NCBI RefSeq assembly: GCF_020171805.1
Contig: NZ_JAIVAF010000003.1
Span: forward strand, 558,001-622,000
DNA: 64,000 nt
DNA from: Guptibacillus algicola
Lineage (GTDB): Bacteria; Bacillota; Bacilli; Bacillales; Guptibacillaceae
Reading direction: 5' to 3'
Shown here: one piece after another, positions 26,601-34,913 of the stretch
Numbering within the stretch: the stretch's first letter is position 1
Layout of the letters: every line of letters begins with the position of its first letter
Program-made: the position numbers and the translations under genes
Notes under the pieces: generated by a model
What the model saw: the letters and a program-made list of their open reading frames with translations, nothing else
The model's database searches: none
Told to the model about the DNA's origin: nothing

Positions 26601-27340
26601 GCAGTCCAAATCAGGAAGAAGTCGTTAATCGATTGAGCTGGTCGTATCCTCATACTGCTGCTACAGAAACGAAGTCAAAGCAATCCGTAACAGAAGTAAA
26701 ACGACAGCGTGAAGTTTTTGCGGACGAGCGCAGTGATTCTACGATCGTCAAAGGGTTTAAACAGTCCTTAAAAGAACGACCTCGGTTCTTGCAAAGTAAA
26801 AAGCTTACTCCTGCTGAAAGAGGTACGGCCATGCACGTGGTCATGCAACACCTTGACGTGCCCCGTGTCGCTGATGAGATGTCAATTAGAGAGTTAATCG
26901 CTCGTCTTGAACAAAAAGAACTGTTAACATCTGAACAGACGGAGGCGATTGATGAAGCACAAATCGTGCAGTTTATTGATTCTCCTCTTGGAGCAAAGAT
27001 GAGGAATGCAAAAGCTATTCATAAGGAAGTTCCGTTCAGTCTTGGTGTAGATTCTAAGTGGATTTACTGTGAATTTGAAGGCGAACAAGAAACGGTCGTC
27101 CTGCAGGGTGTCATCGACCTTATTATCGAAGAGGAAGATGGATTAACGCTAGTCGATTACAAAACAGATGTTATCGAGAATCGGTTTACTTCTGAAGAAC
27201 AGATTGAAACGACGATGACGAACCGCTACTCAACACAGTTACGATTATATGAAAAAGCAATCGATGAAATATGGAACATGCCATGTAAAGAAAAGGTGCT
27301 TTACTTTTTCGATGGTGGTAGATTGGTAACGATCGATTAA
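23615..27340 (+). CDS. addA: Helicase-exonuclease AddAB, AddA subunit
   Basis: The UvrD-like helicase and nuclease subunit, 1241 residues. Walker A AAAGSGKT lies at about residues 33-40, the Walker B region LIDEYQDTNSVQ at about 410, motif VMTIHKSKGLEFPIVFV and VLYVALTRAKEKLYLIG further on, and the RecB-type nuclease motif LVDYKTD near the C-terminus. AAAGGAGG lies 5 bases before ATG 23615 and 8 before the next codon ATG 23618, so either may be used. It forms the repair block with addB, sbcD and sbcC. Confidence 0.97.
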   Translation: MMTEFIKKPEGSNWTDAQWEAIAARNQDVLVAAAAGSGKTAVLVERIIRRLADEKDPAEVDRILVVTFTNAAAAEMRHRIGEALEARLKEDPSSLYLRRQLSMLNRASISTLHSFCMEVLRRYYYEIDLDPAFRVADQTEAALLREEAMEELFEEHYSDENNEAFFELVDRYSSDRSDIDLQQLVEKLYHFSSSHPWPDQWLYESVVQYENAGKQKFDELIWVKELKKDVILQLEGMKELQDKSIDLASSAEGPEPYLETLQKERTMVTNALESAHDSWSSLKESFEAFHFGRLKPCKGDQYDPLKIDAVKGMRDKVKKTVQSLQEELFQRTAEEYVEDLEKLAPHLRTLSQLVKQFRERYKLLKKEKGLVDYSDLEHYCLSVLLDEDSTPEYPIPSSAAREYQTQFAEVLIDEYQDTNSVQETILNAISRSGDTAGNRFMVGDVKQSIYRFRLAEPGLFLSKYKTFGRSSDEPSKRIDLARNFRSREEVLNGTNYIFKQIMDERVGEIQYDEAAELIPGADYPSSESVVPEVHLIDQSKEVEDSEEDVEKVQLEARLMASRIKTMMGKGEQERAKVYDRKEDRMRPVEYRDMVVLLRATASSAPVILEELKQAGIPSYSDLATGYFEATEVAIMMSLLNVIDNPYQDIPLASVLRSPIIGLTEEELARIRIHEKRSNYFEAVQTYVANESDDLSSKLSDFLENLNQWRDQARQSSLGELIWQLYRETNYYEFVGGMPAGLQRQANLRALYDRARQYEATSFRGLFRFLRFIDRMKEQGGDLGTARALGEQEDVVRVMTIHKSKGLEFPIVFVAGIAKQFNLRDMVNPMLMHKELGVASKFIDPINRVTYPTLPYFTLQKRMRLEMLAEEMRVLYVALTRAKEKLYLIGTVKEWEKELLTWTGASTEEWLLSDFERSKGKSYLSWIGPSLLRHRDLEKIIDEVADIKKPAAVYNHTSRWDLTIHSAADFAEVESEDVERQEEYERLLREKNKIPESSPNQEEVVNRLSWSYPHTAATETKSKQSVTEVKRQREVFADERSDSTIVKGFKQSLKERPRFLQSKKLTPAERGTAMHVVMQHLDVPRVADEMSIRELIARLEQKELLTSEQTEAIDEAQIVQFIDSPLGAKMRNAKAIHKEVPFSLGVDSKWIYCEFEGEQETVVLQGVIDLIIEEEDGLTLVDYKTDVIENRFTSEEQIETTMTNRYSTQLRLYEKAIDEIWNMPCKEKVLYFFDGGRLVTID

Positions 27341-27425
27341 CGTGCTGGCCGGGCTGATGTCCGGCTGGCTTATTTATTCAAAATACGTTCTACATACAAA
27401 TTTTGTTTGCAAAGGAGTGAAGAAG

Positions 27426-28586
27426 ATGAAGTTGCTTCATACAGCAGATTGGCATCTAGGAAAAACGCTTGAAGGAAGAAGTAGATTACCAGAGCAAAAA
27501 GAGTTCCTCGAAGAGCTCATCACCATCGCAGATGATGAAAATGTGGATGCCATCTTAATGGCAGGAGACGTTTTCGACACGGTAAATCCACCAGCGGCTG
27601 CCGAAACGCTATTTTACGATGCTGCAGTTAAGCTAACCCAAAACGGCGAACGACCGCTTATTATTATTTCTGGAAACCATGATAGTCCAGATCGCCTGGC
27701 AGCATCACGTCCCCTAGCGGATCGAAACGGGATTACGATCATCGGGTTTCCTACAGCAGAACGCCTTCAGCTGACAGTTCGTAATGGTCAGAAGCTTTCC
27801 ATAGCAGCTCTTCCTTACCCATCAGAATCTCGTTTGAACGAATGTCTTACTGAAAGTCAGGAAGAAGGAGTGTTACAGCTCGCTTATGATGATCGTGTAG
27901 AGAAACTGTTTCACGATCTTTCCTCTGATGTACCGGATGACGCGGTGCATATTGCGATGAGTCATATTTATGTTGCTGGGAGTAGAGAGACTGATTCAGA
28001 GCGGCCGATTCAAGTCGGTGGTGCTTATACCGTTTCTGCTAACTCATTGCCTGAACAGGCTCAGTACGTCGCGCTTGGGCATCTTCATCGTCCACAAACG
28101 ATCACAAGAGGTTCTGCTCTCGCACGATATTCTGGATCCCCTCTCGCGTACAGCTTTTCTGAGGCGAGTCATGCAAAATCAGTCACGCTCATTGATGTAG
28201 AACCAGGTGGTCTCGCACATATTGATGAAGTCCCTCTTCAGTCAGGAAAACCACTAGTGAGGTGGGTTGCGGATCAAGGAATCGAACAGGTATATACGTG
28301 GCTTGAAGAAGGAAAAGATCAGGATGCGTGGGTCGATCTTGAGGTGCATTTACGCGATACTCTCTCAATAGAGGAAATTCATAGATTACGAAGTAAACAT
28401 GAAGGTTTTATCCATATAAGACCTGTTTTTAATAAAAGTGAAACAAAAAACACGACAGCTAATTCAAACCTTCCGATCGACGAACTTTTCAAACGTTTCT
28501 ATGAACAGCAGACAGATGGAGGAGAACCTGACGAAGAGCTAGTTCGCTTGTTCTTAGAACTTTCTGAAGGTGAAGAAGATGAGTAG
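27426..28586 (+). CDS. sbcD: Exonuclease SbcCD, subunit SbcD (Mre11 type)
   Basis: Calcineurin-like nuclease subunit that, with SbcC, cuts hairpins and protein-blocked DNA ends. It is 386 residues long. The metal-binding motifs are clear: ADWHLG at the N-terminus, AGDVFDT, SGNHDS, and later MSHIYV and ALGHLHRPQ. ATG 27426 with AAAGGAG 8 bases upstream is the start; the frame is open to 27342 but without signals. It is 85 bases after addA and 18 before sbcC. Confidence 0.96.
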   Translation: MKLLHTADWHLGKTLEGRSRLPEQKEFLEELITIADDENVDAILMAGDVFDTVNPPAAAETLFYDAAVKLTQNGERPLIIISGNHDSPDRLAASRPLADRNGITIIGFPTAERLQLTVRNGQKLSIAALPYPSESRLNECLTESQEEGVLQLAYDDRVEKLFHDLSSDVPDDAVHIAMSHIYVAGSRETDSERPIQVGGAYTVSANSLPEQAQYVALGHLHRPQTITRGSALARYSGSPLAYSFSEASHAKSVTLIDVEPGGLAHIDEVPLQSGKPLVRWVADQGIEQVYTWLEEGKDQDAWVDLEVHLRDTLSIEEIHRLRSKHEGFIHIRPVFNKSETKNTTANSNLPIDELFKRFYEQQTDGGEPDEELVRLFLELSEGEEDE

Positions 28587-28604
28587 GAAGGGAGGAATGA
28601 AAGA

Positions 28605-31600
28605 GTGAAGCCACTACGATTATCTGTATCAGGTCTTCATAGTTTTCGAGAATCACAGGTTGTTGATTTCGAAGCGCTATGTCAGGGCGGCGTCTTCGGG
28701 ATATTTGGCCCGACCGGAAGTGGTAAATCATCGTTGCTCGATGCGATGACACTTGCGCTATACGGGAAAGTCGAGCGTGCGACGAACAATACGCAGGGAA
28801 TCATGAATCATGCGGAAGACACACTTTCTGTATCATTTACATTTGAACTTAGTGAAGGTGTTCAATATCGGGTCGAACGAAGTTATAAGCGGTCAGGTGA
28901 TATTTCGGTCCGCTCAACAACATCTCGCCTTGTAGAGATTACGAGTGAAGAAAGCATTCTCGCTGATAAGGATCGCGATGTATCTCAACGAATTCAAGAA
29001 ATTCTTGGACTGACGATCGATGATTTTACCCGAGCCGTCGTTTTGCCACAGGGTAAGTTTGCGGAATTTCTTTCTTTAAAAGGGACAGAACGGCGCCAAA
29101 TGCTTCAAAGACTTTTCCAATTAGAGAAGTACGGTGATCAGTTCAATCGCAGATTAAAGGCAAGAGTGGATCAAGAGAAAAGCGTGTTGAATGAGCTGAC
29201 GGCAGAACAAACCGGCCTCGGAGATGCTTCAAAGGAACATTTGAAAGAGGCGAAGGAAGCTCTGAAAAGCGCAGAAGATGCAGCAGAAAAGGCAACGAAT
29301 GAGCTTAATGCTTCGAAAAAGAAGCGACAACATGCGGAGCGAATTTGGTCTCTTCAGCAAGAGCTTACTCAATTAACGAATAAAAAGACGAGCCTTCTTA
29401 CAAAAAGTGACGAAGTTAACGAGCTTAAGACTAAGATTAAACATGCATTTGCAGCTTCTGAATTAAAACCATACCTCGATACGCTTGAATCTACCGAGAA
29501 AGAGGAAGAAGAAGCGCTTCGTCGTTTTGATCAAACGAAACAACAGCTAACAAAAGCGACAAAGCGTTATGAAGCTGCTAAGAAGAGCTATGACGATATA
29601 CGAAAGAAACAGCAAACAGAAGAGCCGCAACTCATCAAGAAGCTAAATGACCTTGAACGAGGGATTAAGCTTGAGAATGATCTTACTAGCTTGAAAAAAA
29701 TTCGTAATGCTAACCTAGAGAAATCAAATAAAATTGAAGAAGAATCAGCTGAAGCAAATAATGCCAAAGAACAGGCAGATTATGATTTAAAAGTAGCGAG
29801 GTCGCTGCAAGAAGATTTGAATCGTAAGCTTGAGAACTTGCAAATTCCGAATGAAGAAAGAAAACGACTGTCGACAGCTCAACAACTAAAGCAAGAATAC
29901 GAAAGCGTATCAAAACAATTACAAGAAACAGAAGAGGAAGAAGAGAAGATTAAGAGCGAAAAATCCTCTCTTGAAGCGTCGCAGAACGACATGCATGACA
30001 CGCTGAATAATACAAAAGAAAGCTATCGTTCGCTTTTCCGCAAGCTGCTAACCAGCTACGAAGGCGTATCTTCATGCAAAACAGCAATCGACAAACGTAT
30101 TGCGAGATTTAGTCAAACGATTCATGAAGCCTACCAGAAGCTCGAAAATAGTAGAACGCATGCGATTGCAATTAAGCTTGCTTCAGAACTTCAAGAAGGA
30201 GAGGCTTGTCCAGTTTGTGGAGCGACCGAACATGTTGATCTTGCGAGAGGGGAAGATCAGACCCTTGAATGGCAGCACAAGATCGAGCAAACAGAGCAAA
30301 AGCGAGAAGCACTGAAGGATAGTCTCATGCAAGGAAAGCAGCTACAATATAAACTCGAACAGCTATCTGATACGATGATTGATCTTGATGAAGGCGTAAG
30401 AGAGATTAAAGCGGAACAAAAACCCGTTGATTTATCAGAAGATCTAGTTACAGAGTTGAAGTCTTTTGCTCAAGATGTAAGGGAGTTAGAAGAAGCGATC
30501 AGAAGTGTAGGAAAAGACCTGCAGGAGTATAGTTCCACTGTTTCAAAAAACAGTTATCGCCTTGATCAGGTTAACCGCAATCTCGCATCCCTCTTAGAGA
30601 AAAAGGCAGCATTCAGTGCGAGAGTAGATGAACTAAAGCGAAAGATAAAAGAAGACCTTTCTCTTGAAGTAGATGAGATTGAAGAAGAAGTAAGAAAGCT
30701 TGAAAAGATGGACGGTGATGCGGAAGTACTTCGAGAGCGTTTATCAAAAAGCATTCCTTATATCGAGGAAAAAGAAGAACGATCTACCTTTTTACAAGAA
30801 AAAGTGCAAACACTAACCGTTCAAAAAGCGGAGATTAAGAGCACCCTCCATCAGAATAATGAACAAGTCAATCGTGACGAACGGGAGCTAGTTGAACTAG
30901 TTGGCGAAGGTTCAGCACAAACCTTGTATCAAAACGTCGAAGAGCAACTGAATAATCTACGAGATTCTGAGAAAAAGGCTCGAGAAGAACTTACTAAGCT
31001 GGAACAAGATTATCAGAAAGCAGAGCGACAAGCAGCTGCTGATGAAAACTATGTAAAAGACGTTCGAGTGCGTTTAGAAAAAGCGAGCTCTTCCTATGAG
31101 AGAGAACAAAAGGAATCGATTTTCTCAAATCGAGAGAGTGTTAGGGCTCAAGAAGTGTCAAAACAGTCTCGTTCTGAGTGGGAAGAAGAAGTAGAAACGT
31201 ATGATAAAGAATGGAATCGTGTTATTCACGGAATCGAAGAGCTAGAAACAAAACTAGCTGGCGAGAAGATTTCGGAAGATGAATGGAAAGAAGCAGAAGA
31301 GTCTGCAAGAGAAAAGCAAAAAGCAAGAGACGATGCACACTCTCAACTTGCGGCAAGCCGTCATCATGTAGAAGACGTCACGAAAAGGCATGAGCGCTTC
31401 ATGGAATTAGAACGTGATCGAAAGAAAACAAGTGAAGAGCTCGAAAAGCTAGGGAAGCTTCAAGCAGTGTTCCGCGGAAATAGTTTCGTAGAGTTCATCG
31501 CTTCAGAACAGCTAGAGCAGGTTAGTCTCGATGCATCACAAAAGCTAGGGGATCTGACTGGTCAGCGCTATGCCCTCGAAGTTGATTCTTCTGGTGGTTT

Positions 31601-31949
31601 CCTTATTCGAGATGACGCAAATGGGGGAGTGAAGAGACCTGTTTCTACGCTATCAGGTGGCGAGACGTTCTTGACCTCTCTTTCGCTTGCTCTTGCACTA
31701 TCAGGACAAATCCAGCTGAGAGGAGCGCATCCTCTTCAATTCTTCTTTTTGGATGAAGGATTTGGGACGCTCGATGAAACATTGCTCGATACGGTGATCA
31801 CCTCACTTGAAAAGCTGCAAACCGAAAGTCTTTCAGTCGGCGTAATCAGCCACGTTCCTGAGTTGCGCGCAAGACTTCCACGAAAGCTTGTCGTAACACC
31901 TTCTGAGCCTTCAGGTAAAGGAAGTAGAATACAATTAGAGACGCTATAG
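28605..31949 (+). CDS. sbcC: Exonuclease SbcCD, subunit SbcC (Rad50 type)
   Basis: SMC-like ATPase of 1114 residues. The Walker A motif FGPTGSGKSSLLDAM is at about residues 36-50. Two long coiled coils (about 180-500 and 560-900) flank the zinc hook CPVCG at about residue 534. The signature STLSGGETFLTSLSLALAL and Walker B FFLDEGFGTLDE are near the C-terminus. The GTG start at 28605 follows GGGAGG. A strong terminator follows, so addB-addA-sbcD-sbcC is one unit. Confidence 0.96.
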   Translation: MKPLRLSVSGLHSFRESQVVDFEALCQGGVFGIFGPTGSGKSSLLDAMTLALYGKVERATNNTQGIMNHAEDTLSVSFTFELSEGVQYRVERSYKRSGDISVRSTTSRLVEITSEESILADKDRDVSQRIQEILGLTIDDFTRAVVLPQGKFAEFLSLKGTERRQMLQRLFQLEKYGDQFNRRLKARVDQEKSVLNELTAEQTGLGDASKEHLKEAKEALKSAEDAAEKATNELNASKKKRQHAERIWSLQQELTQLTNKKTSLLTKSDEVNELKTKIKHAFAASELKPYLDTLESTEKEEEEALRRFDQTKQQLTKATKRYEAAKKSYDDIRKKQQTEEPQLIKKLNDLERGIKLENDLTSLKKIRNANLEKSNKIEEESAEANNAKEQADYDLKVARSLQEDLNRKLENLQIPNEERKRLSTAQQLKQEYESVSKQLQETEEEEEKIKSEKSSLEASQNDMHDTLNNTKESYRSLFRKLLTSYEGVSSCKTAIDKRIARFSQTIHEAYQKLENSRTHAIAIKLASELQEGEACPVCGATEHVDLARGEDQTLEWQHKIEQTEQKREALKDSLMQGKQLQYKLEQLSDTMIDLDEGVREIKAEQKPVDLSEDLVTELKSFAQDVRELEEAIRSVGKDLQEYSSTVSKNSYRLDQVNRNLASLLEKKAAFSARVDELKRKIKEDLSLEVDEIEEEVRKLEKMDGDAEVLRERLSKSIPYIEEKEERSTFLQEKVQTLTVQKAEIKSTLHQNNEQVNRDERELVELVGEGSAQTLYQNVEEQLNNLRDSEKKAREELTKLEQDYQKAERQAAADENYVKDVRVRLEKASSSYEREQKESIFSNRESVRAQEVSKQSRSEWEEEVETYDKEWNRVIHGIEELETKLAGEKISEDEWKEAEESAREKQKARDDAHSQLAASRHHVEDVTKRHERFMELERDRKKTSEELEKLGKLQAVFRGNSFVEFIASEQLEQVSLDASQKLGDLTGQRYALEVDSSGGFLIRDDANGGVKRPVSTLSGGETFLTSLSLALALSGQIQLRGAHPLQFFFLDEGFGTLDETLLDTVITSLEKLQTESLSVGVISHVPELRARLPRKLVVTPSEPSGKGSRIQLETL

Positions 31950-31958
31950 TTCTACCCT

Positions 31959-31995
31959 AGGCTGCCGAGATGATTCTCGGCAGCTTGTTTTTTCT
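31959..31995 (+). terminator. Rho-independent terminator of the addBA-sbcDC block
   Basis: A 10-bp stem GCTGCCGAGA / TCTCGGCAGC (31961-31970 with 31975-31984), then TTGTTTTTTC. Confidence 0.88.
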
Positions 31996-32104
31996 CACAT
32001 CCATACAATAAATGTAAAGAATTGATGAAAGAGACTGTCAAAATAACGTATTTTATGTAAAAATATGATTAGTAGTTGAGGTAATTAACGTAGGAGGAAC
32101 ATGG

Positions 32105-32755
32105 ATGTCGCACTCTATGAAATTAGGAAAAGGAATTGTGAAACCTTTTACTCATTTTCGAACGTTGCGTTCGGCTTATCGATTAAAAGGTTCATGGTGG
32201 CGTCTTATCTTGCTCAGCTTGCTAGCTTTCGTTGTAACCGCATCAACGTCTTTTTTGAACATCAAATACGCTGGTGAGTTACCTGAGTATGCAGGATTAG
32301 AGTCGAGCGAGAAGCTACTATTCGTATTAAGTGAAGTCATATCTGATGGTGTTTTAGGAATACTTGTCTTTTTCTTCATCATTCTTGTTGGAGCGCTATT
32401 ATTTTGGCCATTCTTTCAGGATGTTGGATTTAAAAGACTCTCATTTATACATAGTTACGCTGTATTTATTTTATTGATCGGAATGATCGTGCAGCTGCCA
32501 TTTATTATTTTTCTCCATGAACCTTCATATATTTCACCATTTAGCATCGGTGTCTATATCGACATCTTCGTGGATGATTCATTCTGGTTATTTTTTAGCT
32601 ATAGTTTGTCGCTGTTTCTTGTATGGTCCATCATTGTCCAATATGCAGCGATCAAACAAGCAACTTCTCATAAAAGAAGTTTTGTCATTACCATAATCAT
32701 CATTCTCGACATCACACTCGCTTTCGTGATGGCATATTTCCGAACGGCATTTTAA
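32105..32755 (+). CDS. Yip1-domain-like membrane protein, YknW-like
   Basis: A 216-residue protein with five predicted membrane helices (starting at about residue 32, LILLSLLAFVVTAST). The helix layout and the position before an adaptor gene of YknX type resemble yknW of the B. subtilis yknWXYZ operon, which protects against the killing factor SDP. The similarity is judged from layout more than from motifs. It is followed 19 bases later by the adaptor gene. Upstream is a short leader with GTAGGAGG as ribosome binding site. Confidence 0.65.
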   Translation: MSHSMKLGKGIVKPFTHFRTLRSAYRLKGSWWRLILLSLLAFVVTASTSFLNIKYAGELPEYAGLESSEKLLFVLSEVISDGVLGILVFFFIILVGALLFWPFFQDVGFKRLSFIHSYAVFILLIGMIVQLPFIIFLHEPSYISPFSIGVYIDIFVDDSFWLFFSYSLSLFLVWSIIVQYAAIKQATSHKRSFVITIIIILDITLAFVMAYFRTAF

Positions 32756-32774
32756 ATGAGAGGTGGATTTCGAA

Positions 32775-33905
32775 TTGAATCGTAAGTCGCTCTTGATCAG
32801 CATAAGTCTCGGTCTGCTTCTTGTAGCCTTCGTAACTGTAAACACACTCGTCATTCAACGAGTACTAGCAGGAGAGAAGGAGCTCGAAACGGTATCGGTG
32901 AAGAAAGAAACGTTTGAAGATGTAAATAGCTTCGATGGACTACTCGTTCCTCAAGATGAAGAAGTATACTATTATCAGCGAACTAGAGGCGAAATCTCAG
33001 AGTTTCTTGTCGGAGAAGGTGAAGAAGTTTCGATCGGAACTGCACTATTTGAATATGAATCCGATCAGGACATAGATGTTTCTGAATTAGAAGCAGAGCA
33101 AAACAAAGTGGAAACTGAGATCGATGTGTTGGACGACCAACTGAATGACCTCTCATCACAGGCTTCGACAATTCAACTGAATTCTGAGCTGAATGATGAA
33201 GAAAGAATTCAACTTCTACTCGGTATCGATGAACAAATACGAGAAACAGAGTATCAAAAGCGATTAGCTGAGCTAGACGCGAAAGAACTAGATCGCAAAA
33301 TTCAGGCTGCTGATCAGGAAGAAGTTGAAAGAGAAATAGAATCATCATTAGAAGGAACGGTTACTCAGCTTAACCGAACGCCTGAAAATGGGGAAGCAGT
33401 TGCGAAAGTAGACTCAAATGAGTTAGCTGTTCAAGGGTCTGTCTCAGAACTTGACTATCCGCTACTCGCAGTTGATCAAGAAGTAACGATCAAAGCACCT
33501 GCATATCCAGGAAAGTCTGTAAGCGGTCGAATCACGATGGTGGAAAACCGTCCTTACTCGATTGAGGAAGAATCAAGCTATTTTCATTTTACCGTGTTGA
33601 TGGACGAAACAGAGGACATGACAGCGGGTACGCATGTTGAGATCGAAGTTCCTCTTCATCAGAATGTTGATGCTCCGATCGTACCTCGGGAAAGCATCAT
33701 CAACAAAGATGATGTCTCGTACGTCGTTGTAGTTGAGAAGAAAAAGCTTAAGCTACGAACGATCGAAACGGGCAGGGTGAAAGACAACGCTGTCGAAGTC
33801 CTAACTGGACTCAAGGTGAATGAGAAGGTATTGAAAAGACCAAGAGAAGAATTTACAGAGCTTCTAACGGAGAAGAAACAAAGCGATGAGGAAGCAAAAG
33901 AATAA
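32775..33905 (+). CDS. Efflux adaptor (HlyD/MacA family), YknX-like
   Basis: A membrane-fusion-type adaptor of 376 residues, equal in size to YknX. It has an N-terminal anchor (SLLISISLGLLLVAFVTVNTLVI), a lipoyl-like half motif (GEISEFLVGEGEEVSIGTALFEYE), a coiled coil (about 105-185) and a second half (SSLEGTVTQLNRTPENGEAVAKV). TTG 32775 has AGAGGTGG 8 bases upstream and is preferred to GTG 32763. In the MacAB-type systems a MacB ATPase/permease follows; here a terminator follows instead. Confidence 0.82.
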   Translation: MNRKSLLISISLGLLLVAFVTVNTLVIQRVLAGEKELETVSVKKETFEDVNSFDGLLVPQDEEVYYYQRTRGEISEFLVGEGEEVSIGTALFEYESDQDIDVSELEAEQNKVETEIDVLDDQLNDLSSQASTIQLNSELNDEERIQLLLGIDEQIRETEYQKRLAELDAKELDRKIQAADQEEVEREIESSLEGTVTQLNRTPENGEAVAKVDSNELAVQGSVSELDYPLLAVDQEVTIKAPAYPGKSVSGRITMVENRPYSIEEESSYFHFTVLMDETEDMTAGTHVEIEVPLHQNVDAPIVPRESIINKDDVSYVVVVEKKKLKLRTIETGRVKDNAVEVLTGLKVNEKVLKRPREEFTELLTEKKQSDEEAKE

Positions 33906-33907
33906 GA

Positions 33908-33942
33908 AGACGGCCTGCACGTTACTGCAGGCCTTTTTTTAC
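33908..33942 (+). terminator. Rho-independent terminator
   Basis: GGCCTGCA (33912-33919) pairs with TGCAGGCC (33926-33933), followed by seven T. Confidence 0.9.
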
Positions 33943-33966
33943 ACATAAACGAAAGGAGATACAGTA

Positions 33967-34848
33967 ATGAAGTACATTTCATTTCTTTACAAAGGACAAA
34001 ACAGATTTGGTGTTTGGCTTGAAGAGGAGGAGGCGGTCCTTGACTGTTTCTCGTATTTTCAAGCAAAAGGTGAAAGCGTTTCAACATTATTAGATTTCAT
34101 CTCAAAAGATCGGCACGATGAGATCGAAATCTTACTTCAAGAAAGCAAGAATTGGTATCACGTATCCATCGAAGACATCACGCTTACCGCTCCAATTCAG
34201 CGGCCGTTAAAGAATATCTTTTGTGTGGGCAAGAACTATAAAGACCATGCGATCGAGATGGGGAGTGAGAAGGATATCCCTACAAATCCAATGATTTTCA
34301 CAAAAGCACCGACAAGCATCGCAAACCCGAATGAGCTGTTGTCGTTTTCTTCAGAGGTTTCCACTCAGCTTGATTATGAAGGTGAGCTTGCAATCGTCAT
34401 TGGTAAAGACGGGAAAGGAATTTCTCGAGAGGATGCAATGGATCATGTCTTTGGGTATACGATTGTAAATGACATCACGGCTCGTGACCTTCAAAAGAAG
34501 CATGGGCAGTTTTTTATTGGTAAAAGCCTTGATCAATCATGTCCGATGGGCCCTGTTATTCTCCATCACTCTGCTTTGGAAGATCCTCATAAGCTCAATA
34601 TCGTTACGACGATCAATGGTGAAGTAAGGCAAGACGGAAATACGGAAGATTTGATTTTTGATATACGTGAGCTTGTCTCAGTACTTTCAAAAGGGATGAC
34701 GCTTGAAGCAGGTGACATTATCGCAACAGGGACGCCTTCTGGTGTCGGGAAAGGGTTTAAGCCGCCAAAATTTCTAAAGCATGGTGATAAGATTGCGATT
34801 TCAATTGAAGGAATTGGCTCTCTTCAGAATGAAGTTAATATAGGGTAA
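33967..34848 (+). CDS. yisK: Fumarylacetoacetate hydrolase family protein, YisK-like
   Basis: A 293-residue FAH-fold enzyme. GKNYKDHAIEMGSE, DYEGELAIVIGK, and GYTIVNDITARDLQKKHGQFFIGKSLD carry the metal-binding Glu and Asp residues. The sequence is very close to what I recall of B. subtilis YisK, which is reported to decarboxylate oxaloacetate and to interact with the MreB-like protein Mbl. The neighbouring yisL and asnO also belong to the B. subtilis yis region. AAAGGAG lies 8 bases before ATG 33967. Confidence 0.85.
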   Translation: MKYISFLYKGQNRFGVWLEEEEAVLDCFSYFQAKGESVSTLLDFISKDRHDEIEILLQESKNWYHVSIEDITLTAPIQRPLKNIFCVGKNYKDHAIEMGSEKDIPTNPMIFTKAPTSIANPNELLSFSSEVSTQLDYEGELAIVIGKDGKGISREDAMDHVFGYTIVNDITARDLQKKHGQFFIGKSLDQSCPMGPVILHHSALEDPHKLNIVTTINGEVRQDGNTEDLIFDIRELVSVLSKGMTLEAGDIIATGTPSGVGKGFKPPKFLKHGDKIAISIEGIGSLQNEVNIG

Positions 34849-34913
34849 GTGTTTAATAGCTCCATAAAAAAGGAAACGTATAGGAGATTTTAGTTTATCA
34901 GGAGGGTTAGCAA

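Noticed and set aside
27342-27425. N-terminal extension of SbcD
   Set aside because: It lacks a ribosome binding site and the true start ATG 27426 begins directly at the conserved first strand.
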